From NCBI GenBank assembly GCA_949285915.1, contig CASDZW010000007.1, forward strand, positions 1 through 64,000: a stretch of 64,000 nucleotides of DNA, read 5' to 3'. Below are positions 26,162-34,000 of this stretch, one piece after another. Made by a program: the position numbers and the translations under genes. Source of the DNA: an uncultured Collinsella sp. Lineage in GTDB: Bacteria > Actinomycetota > Coriobacteriia > Coriobacteriales > Coriobacteriaceae. The number at the start of each line of letters is the position of its first letter. The first letter of the stretch is position 1. Below the pieces are notes generated by a model, which had not been told where the DNA came from, did not search any database, and saw only the letters and a program-made list of their open reading frames with translations.

Positions 26162-27073
26162 TTAGACGCGCAGCAGCGAGGTGAGCTTAAACGCCGTGCG
26201 AATCTGCCGCTCGAGCGCAAGGTATGCCTCGGACTTGGCGTTTTTGAGCGTGATGAAGCAGATGGGGATGGAGATGGCCTCTGCCGGGTCGATGGGCACC
26301 ACGCGGCTGTTGCGGAACGGCTGTCCAAAGGGGGAGAGGTAGACCGAGAAGTAGACAGCCTGCGAGAGATCGGCATCATCGGGCGTGGGCGTGCCGTCCT
26401 CGGCGATGCGCACGATCGGCGCGATGAGGCCGCGCTCCGAGTAAATGGTGCAGATGGAGCGATTGAACGAGTCGAAGCTCTCGGACCACATGACGGGATA
26501 GGGCTCAAGGTCGGCGAGGCGGACGGTCTTCTTGGATGCAAGGGGATGCGTCGCGGTCATTCCCACGCCGGTGGGGAGGCTGCCGATGGATACGCAGTCC
26601 GTATCCGGGGCGGAGTACTCGCCAATCATGCACACGGCGTCCACGGCGTGAGAGCGAAGCGCTGCAAGCGAGGTCTTGCCAGGCGCGATAAGGATCTCGA
26701 TCTCGATACCCAGACGCGCGCCGAGCAGTGCCGAGAGACGACGCATAGCGTCGTCGCCACCTTCAAACGGCGGCGCACAGAAGGTGACAAGAAGATGATT
26801 TGCGGAGTTGCGCGCGGGCACGCGCCCAGAGAAGTCTTGGAGCTCCTGGAAGCTCTCGAGCGTTTTGCGCGCGCGGTCGTAGAAACCTTGGCCGATGGCC
26901 GTGGGCTTGACACCGTGATTGCCGCGGATGAGCAGGGGCGTGCCGACTTCGTTCTCGAGCTCGGAAATGCCTTTGGAAACTGCCTGAACGGTAACAAACT
27001 GCTGCTTTGCCGCCGACGAGAGCGATCCGCCCTCAACCGCGGCCACAAGATAGCGAATTTGACGTATGTCCAT
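26162..27073 (-). CDS. LysR-family transcriptional regulator
   Basis: DNA-binding regulator, 303 aa. The winged helix-turn-helix occupies residues 1-60 (I-R-Q-I-R-Y-L-V-A-A-V-E-G-G-S-L-S-S-A-A-, then V-S-K-G-I-S-E-L-E-N-E-V-G). A LysR substrate-binding domain covers about 90-295. Two ATGs are close, 27079 and 27073. CGGAG abuts the first, so 27073 is favoured. No divergent target gene is present: the upstream gene (aquaporin) runs the same way and has its own terminator. The ligand is unknown. The 27074-27206 gap contains only the start region of this gene. Confidence 0.92.
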   Translation of the reverse strand: MDIRQIRYLVAAVEGGSLSSAAKQQFVTVQAVSKGISELENEVGTPLLIRGNHGVKPTAIGQGFYDRARKTLESFQELQDFSGRVPARNSANHLLVTFCAPPFEGGDDAMRRLSALLGARLGIEIEILIAPGKTSLAALRSHAVDAVCMIGEYSAPDTDCVSIGSLPTGVGMTATHPLASKKTVRLADLEPYPVMWSESFDSFNRSICTIYSERGLIAPIVRIAEDGTPTPDDADLSQAVYFSVYLSPFGQPFRNSRVVPIDPAEAISIPICFITLKNAKSEAYLALERQIRTAFKLTSLLRV

Positions 27074-27206
27074 GCTCATCTCCGGTGGTCGTAGAAAAGA
27101 AATGACAGCCCAAAGCCGTCATGTCAACAGTGTATGCCCGTAACATTAGGGGGCGAAACCCTTTGGGTCCCGTTCAACGAGTCGTTGATAAGCATCGCAA
27201 AGAGCA

Positions 27207-27245
27207 CAAAACGGCGCCCACCGGTGCTTCCGACGGGCGCCGTTT
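27207..27245 (-). terminator. Terminator of the aquaporin gene
   Basis: Minus-strand stem AAACGGCGCCC with GGGCGCCGTTT, about 15-base loop, followed by TTTTG. It lies 33 bases after the aquaporin stop. Confidence 0.85.
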
Positions 27246-27277
27246 CGCCTGAAACGCGCGTTGATGGGGGCTAATCC

Positions 27278-27982
27278 CTACGCGGCGTCGTCTGCCTTGC
27301 AGACAAAGCGCCAGATAAGAGCGGCAACCGAAGCACCCACGAGCGGAGCGGCGATGAAGACCCACACCTGCGAGAGCGCAGTGACGTCACCGTTGATCGC
27401 CATGACGGCGGCCGGGCCAAAGCTGCGCGCCGGGTTCACGGACGTGCCGGTCAGGGGGATACCCATGATGTGCACGAAGGCGAGGGTGGCGCCGATGATC
27501 ATGCCGGCGAAGGGCGCAGTCTTAGCGTCGGCGGTAGAGCCGAGCACGGAAAGCACGAAGACAGCGGTGAGAATCACCTCGACGACGAAGGCGCCGACGG
27601 CGTTGAGGCCAACCGACGAGGCAGCGTCATAGCCGTTGCAGCCAAGGCCGGTCTCGAGCACGCCGCCAAGGCCGCAGAGGCTCACCACGAGGGCGAGTGC
27701 GCCGGCGGCAACGAGGCCGCCCACAAACTGGGCGATCCAGTAGCCGATGAGGTCGGTGGCAGAGAGGCGCTTATCGAGGAAAAGGCCAAGGGACACGGCG
27801 GGGTTGATGTGGCAGCCGGAGACATTGCCAATAACGAAGGCCATAGCGACGATGGACAGGCCAAAGGCAGCGGCGATGCCGAGGTTGCCGAGCACGGCGC
27901 CGGCGATGGCGGCGCTGCCGCAGCCAAAGAACGTGAGCACAAACGTGCCAAAGGCCTCAGCAGTGAGTTTCTTTGCTTGCAA
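27278..27982 (-). CDS. Aquaporin (MIP family)
   Basis: Membrane channel for water or small solutes, 234 aa with six membrane segments. Both half-helix motifs are intact: G-C-H-I-N-P-A-V-S and T-S-V-N-P-A-R-S. The start is TTG at 27982, chosen because AAGGAGG lies 6 bases upstream and because K-K-L-T-A-E-A-F-G-T-F matches the usual N-terminus. A longer frame from an ATG at 28054 has no ribosome site. Its general pattern (R-S-F-G-P-A after the second NPA) favours an AqpZ-like water channel over a glycerol facilitator, but this is not certain. A 14-bp palindrome sits just before the ribosome-binding site. Confidence 0.93.
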   Translation of the reverse strand: MQAKKLTAEAFGTFVLTFFGCGSAAIAGAVLGNLGIAAAFGLSIVAMAFVIGNVSGCHINPAVSLGLFLDKRLSATDLIGYWIAQFVGGLVAAGALALVVSLCGLGGVLETGLGCNGYDAASSVGLNAVGAFVVEVILTAVFVLSVLGSTADAKTAPFAGMIIGATLAFVHIMGIPLTGTSVNPARSFGPAAVMAINGDVTALSQVWVFIAAPLVGASVAALIWRFVCKADDAA

Positions 27983-27997
27983 GATGTTCCTCCTTAT

Positions 27998-28011
27998 ACG
28001 GTGCGTACCGT
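27998..28011. promoter_or_regulatory. Palindrome before the aquaporin gene, candidate operator
   Basis: ACGGTGCGTACCGT is a 14-bp near-perfect palindrome 15 bases upstream of the TTG start. The divergent ZIP gene begins 230 bases away. No other feature is seen in 28012-28220. Confidence 0.3.
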
Positions 28012-28239
28012 GTGCGCGGACGAGCGGTCCGAGTCGGCTGGGGGCCAGATGCACCCGCCGCGGCCGCGCACACGAGGGGATAGATTCTCTGTTTACGGAA
28101 GGGAATGCAAGGCATTAAAACTCAGGTTCAAACAATGCGGGTTTATCGCGTCCGAAAAGCGGGCACCTAACGAGTAATGGCAGTTATCGGTGACGAGCGC
28201 GATGCTGCGCGCACCGCTCGCGCCTGAAAGGATATGACG

Positions 28240-29061
28240 ATGTTTAATCAAGATACCGTGCAGGCACTTATGTGGGCTGCGCTGGGATGCGGGTTCACCT
28301 GGCTCATGACTACGCTCGGGTCCGCGGTGGTGCTCCTGAGCCCAAAGGACCCTAACAAGGGAGGCCTCACCCACCATATCTTTCTGGGCTTTGCCGCCGG
28401 CGTCATGATCGCTGCAAGCATGTGGTCCTTGCTGAGCCCCGCCATCGAGCAAGCCGAGGAGCTCGGTCAGATAGGCTGGATTCCGGCGGCGGGCGGTTTT
28501 CTGCTCGGCGTGGCGTTTCTTATCGCCCTCGACACGCTGCTGCCCCATCTGCACGCGGGCGCGGCAGAGCCGGAGGGGCTGCCCTCGGCATGGAAGCGCA
28601 CCACGCTTCTTGTCTCGGCGGTAACGCTTCACAACATCCCCGAAGGCATGAGCGTGGGCCTGCTCTTTGCGATGGCGTCGAGCACGGCGGGCGCGGCGGG
28701 GGAGGCGTACCTCGGCATGGCGTTCGCGCTCGCCATAGGTATCGGTCTCCAAAACTTTCCCGAGGGGGCCGCGGTTTCGCTGCCGTTGCATCGCGAAGGT
28801 ATGAGTCGTGTAAAGGCTTTTGCAGCAGGCTCGCTCTCGGGAGTCGTCGAGCCCGTATTTGGTATTCTCGTAGTGCTGGCGAGCGGCTGGATTGCTCCCT
28901 TTATGCCCTGGCTTTTGGCGTTTGCTGCGGGCGCCATGATATATGTGGTGGTCGAGGAGCTCATACCCGAGGCACATCTGGGCGAGCACTCCAACGTGGG
29001 CACACTTGGTGTTATCGCCGGTTTCACGATTATGATGGTGCTCGATGTTGCCCTTGGGTAG
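28240..29061 (+). CDS. ZIP-family metal transporter
   Basis: Inner-membrane importer of divalent metals (Zn2+, Fe2+ or Mn2+), 273 aa, of the ZupT/GufA group. Metal-site motifs are clear: H-N-I-P-E-G in one helix, Q-N-F-P-E-G-A-A in the next, and E-E-L-I-P-E-A-H near the C-terminus. About eight membrane segments are predicted. The loop L-L-P-H-L-H-A-G lies between segments three and four. AAAGGA is adjacent to the ATG at 28234, so the ATG at 28240 (7-base spacing) is preferred. It is followed after 51 bases by a HAD phosphatase gene in the same direction. No metal-regulator gene is nearby. Confidence 0.93.
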   Translation: MFNQDTVQALMWAALGCGFTWLMTTLGSAVVLLSPKDPNKGGLTHHIFLGFAAGVMIAASMWSLLSPAIEQAEELGQIGWIPAAGGFLLGVAFLIALDTLLPHLHAGAAEPEGLPSAWKRTTLLVSAVTLHNIPEGMSVGLLFAMASSTAGAAGEAYLGMAFALAIGIGLQNFPEGAAVSLPLHREGMSRVKAFAAGSLSGVVEPVFGILVVLASGWIAPFMPWLLAFAAGAMIYVVVEELIPEAHLGEHSNVGTLGVIAGFTIMMVLDVALG

Positions 29062-29112
29062 GGCCCGGGTACCCGCGGATATGCCAGAGCAAGGGGAAGG
29101 ATAGCTGCACCT

Positions 29113-29970
29113 ATGATTAAACTGTTTGCCTGCGATTTGGACGGAACGCTCCTCAACGCTCGTCATATGACGGACCGCACCATCTTGAAGTGCGTGCACG
29201 AGGTCGTTGCCGCCGGCGCGCACCTGGCGGTTGCCACCGGGCGCGCGGTGCAGTCGACCTCAGATCATGGGTTCCGCGGTGCGCCGGTGGACATGCTCGG
29301 CTCCAACGGCACCATCGTGCGCGACCGCGAGGGGCATCTCCTCAAGACCTTCCCCATCGATCCGGCGGCGCTCGAGGACCTGCTCCGTACGTTTCCGACC
29401 ATCCCCTTTGACTGCGCCACGCCCGAGGGCATGTTCATTCGCGGCTCCAAGCAGCAGCACGACGAGGGCTTTAAGCGCGACAACCCCATCAAGCGCATCA
29501 TCGTGCGCGGTATGCGCGGTCCCTTCAACATGAATGACATGCACTTTGACCAGACGACCGACGACATCCTGCGCATGTCCGATGTGTGCAAGGTTAACTG
29601 CCGCGTCCCTGACCCGGGCCGCCGCCGCGAGCTCGAGGCCTACCTTGCCGAGCATACTGACACGCTGGTGAACGCGCCTTTCAACCCCATGATGTTCGAG
29701 ATCTCCGACCGCGACGCCAACAAGGGCGCGGGCGTTGCATGGCTGGCCTCCTACTACGGCTACACCGAGGACGAGTGCGCCGTCTACGGCGACGGCGGCA
29801 ACGACATCGCCATGCTCAAGCGGTTCCGCCACTCCTATGCCATGGCCAACGGCAGCGACGAGGCAAAAGCGGCCGCTAGCACCGTTATCGGCAGCAACGT
29901 GTTCCACGCCGCGCCGCGCCACATCATGCAGACGCTTCGCCGAGAGCGCCACCGCGTGACGGTTGGGTAG
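29113..29970 (+). CDS. HAD-superfamily (Cof-type) phosphatase
   Basis: Predicted cytoplasmic sugar-phosphate or nucleotide-phosphate hydrolase, 285 aa. HAD motif I is D-L-D-G-T-L-L at residues 8-14 with the nucleophile Asp. Motif II is in V-A-T-G-R, and motif IV is Y-G-D-G-G-N-D-I-A-M-L near residue 236. The C2-type cap between residues 85 and 190 and the M-A-N-G-S-D-E-A-K tail are typical of the Cof/YidA group. The ribosome site GGGGAAGGA lies about 10 bases before the ATG. It may be co-transcribed with the ZIP gene, since only 51 bases lie between them. Substrate cannot be assigned. Confidence 0.93.
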   Translation: MIKLFACDLDGTLLNARHMTDRTILKCVHEVVAAGAHLAVATGRAVQSTSDHGFRGAPVDMLGSNGTIVRDREGHLLKTFPIDPAALEDLLRTFPTIPFDCATPEGMFIRGSKQQHDEGFKRDNPIKRIIVRGMRGPFNMNDMHFDQTTDDILRMSDVCKVNCRVPDPGRRRELEAYLAEHTDTLVNAPFNPMMFEISDRDANKGAGVAWLASYYGYTEDECAVYGDGGNDIAMLKRFRHSYAMANGSDEAKAAASTVIGSNVFHAAPRHIMQTLRRERHRVTVG

Positions 29971-30076
29971 GTTTCTGCGGGTTGCGTCTACCTACGGGCT
30001 GTCGCGTCAAACGGGCGCGCGTAGCGCTGGGACGCCGTTGCCGGCGTGGACTCGTCGCCCTAACACTCCTAAACGC

Positions 30077-30132
30077 CAAAACCGAGTTTGCCAGCTCTCC
30101 AGCACCCTGGGGCGCTGGCAAACTCGGTTTTG
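30077..30132. repeat. Long perfect hairpin (19-bp arms) after the HAD gene
   Basis: Arms 30077-30095 and 30114-30132 (from CAAAACCGAG, ending GCCAGC) are exact complements with an 18-base loop that contains a further CCAGC/GCTGG pair. GTTTGCCAGC appears once more at about 30159. The ends read TTTTG on both strands, so it could terminate transcripts in either direction. The rest of 29971-30234 shows no gene. Confidence 0.65.
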
Positions 30133-30234
30133 ATAAAAATTGGCGCATCGTAGCGGTGTTTGCCAGCTTTTCACCCGCGAGGCGGATGCGGAAAGCCTGT
30201 GTGCGATGGCGGCGAACTCGTGCAGTGGTGAATA

Positions 30235-30274
30235 TATTTCACGGCATGTGCAATAATGCTCATGTCGTGAAATA
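30235..30274. promoter_or_regulatory. Palindromic operator of the TetR-activase operon
   Basis: TATTTCACGGCATG (30235-30248) and the complement of TATTTCACGACATG (30261-30274) match in 13 of 14 positions around a 12-bp centre. The 40-bp palindrome ends 6 bases before the AAGCAAGGAG region of the TetR gene. A -10-like CAATAAT lies in its centre, so a bound repressor would block the promoter. Autoregulation is an inference. Confidence 0.7.
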
Positions 30275-30294
30275 ACAGGAAGCAAGGAGCATAC

Positions 30295-31038
30295 GTGGCT
30301 TCTTCCGTCACCACGGAGGTCTCACCCGGTCCCGTCAAGCTGGACCGCCGCTCGGCCCGCAGCCAGCACCTGCTGCGCGCCGCGCTCAGCAACCTCATCG
30401 GCGAGGGCGAGGACCTGTCGCGCATCACGGTAGCTTCGCTTACCGAGCGCGCCGGCCTCACGCGCCGCACGTTTTACACGCACTACAAGGACATCCCCGA
30501 TTTTGTCGCGCAGACCGAGGAGCTCATCCTTGCCGAGATTCGCGCGCGCATCGCCTCACTTGCCGCAACGGATCTGGCTGGCCTCTACCGCAACATCGAG
30601 GCGCTCGAGCCGGCGCCCGGTGCGGTTGAGCTGCTTGGCTATCTCAAGCGCAACGGCGCGCTCATCGGTGCGCTCCTGGGGCCGGGCGGCGACCCCGCGC
30701 TTGCGCCGCGCATCCAGGACATTGCGCGCGAGACGGTATCGAGCCGCATGAAAACGGGCATCTTCCCCGGTGTGCTCGATACGTTTTTTGACTACTACCT
30801 TTCCTACGTCGTCGCCGCCGAGATGGGCATCATCTGCCGTTGGTTTGAGACCGGCCTTGCCGAGAGCCCCGAGACCATGGCGCGCATCATGACGGTGGTC
30901 GCCTTTGTGCGTCCCGGCGACCTGTACGGAAAGCCGATCGATATCAACGTGCCGGCGTACGGCATGAAGCTTCTGGGCCTCAACATGGCGAGACCCGCAT
31001 CTGAAAACTCTGAGGCCAAGGAGGTCGTCAATGGTTAA
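30295..31038 (+). CDS. TetR-family transcriptional regulator
   Basis: Repressor-type regulator, 247 aa, starting with GTG at 30295 after AAGGAG. The N-terminal helix-turn-helix covers about residues 20-65: R-S-A-R-S-Q-H-L-L-R-A-A-L, then I-T-V-A-S-L-T-E-R-A-G-L-T-R-R-T-F-Y-T-H-Y-K. The C-terminal ligand domain is longer than usual, by about 40 residues, and ends in a stretch (I-D-I-N-V-P-A-Y-G-M-K-L-L-G-L-N) outside the helical core. It overlaps the giant activase gene by 8 bases, so the two are made together. A palindromic operator lies just upstream. The likely target is its own operon. Confidence 0.93.
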   Translation: MASSVTTEVSPGPVKLDRRSARSQHLLRAALSNLIGEGEDLSRITVASLTERAGLTRRTFYTHYKDIPDFVAQTEELILAEIRARIASLAATDLAGLYRNIEALEPAPGAVELLGYLKRNGALIGALLGPGGDPALAPRIQDIARETVSSRMKTGIFPGVLDTFFDYYLSYVVAAEMGIICRWFETGLAESPETMARIMTVVAFVRPGDLYGKPIDINVPAYGMKLLGLNMARPASENSEAKEVVNG

Positions 31039-34000
31039 GATTCCTGTCGAGGGCACTGAGGAGACGCTTGCCGAGGTACCGGCGGCAGAGGCTCCGGTGA
31101 TCGAGGCCGGCTCCACAGCGGTGCCCGAGGGCGCCATCTGGCAGCCCGAGAACAACTACGGGACACTCCACCTTGGCATCGACGTGGGGTCTACCACGGT
31201 CAAGCTTGCGGTGCTGAATGACGACAACGGTATCGTCTACGCAAAGTATCAGCGCCACCACACCGACGTGCGCGCCTGCGCCCGTGACCTATTCGTGGGC
31301 GCCAAGGGTCTCCTCGGCGCAGCTCCCATGACGTGCGCCATCACCGGATCCGGCGGTCTTTTGCTCAGCCAGTGGCTCGGCCTTGAGTTTGTGCAGGAGG
31401 TCATTGCGAGCAAGCGCGCCGTCGAGACCCTCATCCCGAGCACGGACGTGGCTATCGAGCTCGGTGGTGAGGACGCGAAGATCATCTACTTCGACCAGGG
31501 CATCGAGCAGCGCATGAACGGCACCTGCGCTGGCGGCACGGGCGCGTTCATCGACCAGATGGCAACGCTTCTGCATACCGATGCGGGCGGCCTGAACGAG
31601 CTCGCCAAGAACGCCACGACCATCTACCCGATTGCGAGCCGCTGCGGCGTGTTCGCCAAGTCCGACGTACAGCCGCTTCTGAACGAGGGCGCTGCTCCCG
31701 AGGACGTGGCGGCGAGCATCTTCCAGGCCGTGGTCACGCAGACCATCTCTGGCCTCGCCTGCGGCCGCCCCATCCGCGGCAACGTCGCCTTCTTGGGCGG
31801 TCCGCTCCAGTACCTCTCCGAGCTTCGCCGTCGCTTCTACCTCACGCTCGATCTGGACGAGGCGCACCGCATCGTGCCGGAGAATGCGCACTTGTTCGTG
31901 GCGTCGGGTGCCGCTATGGCGCACGAGTCGAGCAAGCTCTCGACCTTCCCCGAGCTCATCGATGCCATCGATGCTCTGGGCGATACACAGGGCTCCGAGG
32001 TGGCACGCTTGGAGCCGCTCTTTGCGGACGAGGACGCCTACCGTGCGTTCAAGAATCGTCACGACCGCGAGGTCGTGCCCACAGGCGACGCGGCCACCTA
32101 TACGGGCAAGCGCGTGTTCATTGGCATCGATGCAGGCTCTACGACTATGAAGGCCGCCATGGTGGGCGAGGACGGACAGCTTCTGCACACGTGGTATGGC
32201 AACAACAACGGTGACATCCTGGGTACGGCCAAGGTCATCATGGCCGACTTCTACGCGCATATTCCCGCGGGCGTTACGATCGGGCATGTGACCACCACCG
32301 GTTACGGCGAAGCCCTGCTCATCGAGGCGCTCAAGGCCGACTCGGGCGAGATCGAGACCGTGGCGCACCTGCGCGGCGCCAAGGCGTTCTTGCCGGGTGT
32401 CGAGTTCATTCTGGACATCGGCGGTCAGGATATGAAGTGCCTGCGCGTGCGCGATGGCGTAATCGAGCACATCATGCTGAATGAGGCGTGCTCCTCGGGC
32501 TGCGGCAGCTTCATCGAGAGCTTTGCGGTGTCGATGAACATGGACGTGCGCGCGTTTGCCGCCGAGGCAATTCGCGCCAAGAACCCCGTCGACCTCGGCA
32601 GCCGCTGCACGGTCTTTATGAACAGCCGTGTGAAGCAGGCGCAGAAGGAAGGCGCCACGGTGGGCGACATCGCCGCCGGCCTCTCGTACTCGGTCATCAA
32701 AAACGCTCTCTTCAAGGTCATCAAGCTACGCGATCCTAAGGAGATCGGTACGAAGGTGATCGTGCAGGGCGGTACGTTCATGAGCGACGCGACCCTGCGT
32801 GCCTTTGAGCTCCTGACCGGTGTCGACGCCATTCGCCCGGACATCGCAGGCTGCATGGGCGCCTACGGCGCGGCGCTTCTCGCGCGCGACCGCGCGGGCG
32901 CAGACGGCGTGTCGACCATCCTTCCTGCGGACGAGATCGCGCACCTCACGGTTACCCAAAAGCATGCGCGCTGTGGCCGCTGCTCCAACAACTGCCTGCT
33001 CACCATCAACGACTTTGGTGGCGGTCGCCGTTTCATCACGGGCAACCGTTGCGAGAAGGGCGCCGGCCACAAGAAGGAGAAGACCGAGGCGCCCAACCTC
33101 TTCACCAAGAAAAACGAGCTCCTCTTCGACCGTCCGGTGCTCGAGGAGGCGGACGCCCCGCGCGGCACGGTAGGCATCCCACGCGCGCTCAACATGTACG
33201 AGAACTACCCGTTCTGGCATGCGTTCTTTACCAAGCTCGGCTTCCGCGTCGTGCTTTCGGACAACTCGAGCAAAAAGACCTACGACGCCGGTATCGAGTC
33301 CATGCCGAGCGAGTCGGTGTGCTACCCGGCAAAGCTGTCGCACGGCCACGTTATGAACCTTATCGACAAGGACGTCGATTTCATCTGGATGCCCTGCATC
33401 CGCTGGGAGCGCCAAGAGGACCCGCAGGCGGGCAACTGCTACAACTGCCCCATCGTCATGAGCTACCCCACGGCGCTTGGCCTGAACATCGATGACATTG
33501 CGAGCAAGAACGTCGAGTTCATGTACCCGTTCGTGCCCTATCACGACAAGGTTGAGCTCAAGCGCCGGCTGTACGAGCTTTTGGCCGTCGAGCGCGCGGC
33601 CGATGCCGAGGCAGGTCGCGGGCGCGTGCGCGGGCCCAGGCTTACCCGCTCCGAGATTGACGCCGCGGTCAACGCCGCGTACGAGGCGGACGCCAAGTTC
33701 CATAAGGACATCCAGACCATGGGCGAGGACGCCATCCATTGGATTGAGGAGCACGGCGGCCACGGCATTGTGCTCGCCGGACGTCCCTACCACAACGACC
33801 CCGAGATCAACCACGCCCTGCCCGAACTCATCACGAGCTTTGGCTTTGCGGTGCTTACCGAGGACTCGGTCGCGCACCTCGTAAAGCCCGACCGCCCCAT
33901 CCGCGTTGTGGACCAGTGGATGTTCCACAGCCGCCTCTACCGCGCCGCCAAGCTCGTGACGCTGCGCAACGACCTCGACCTCATCCAGCTGAACTCGTTT

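Noticed and set aside
29982-30275. Small protein gene between the HAD and TetR genes
   Set aside because: The frame runs through a perfect 19-bp-arm hairpin and the TetR operator and has no ribosome-binding site.
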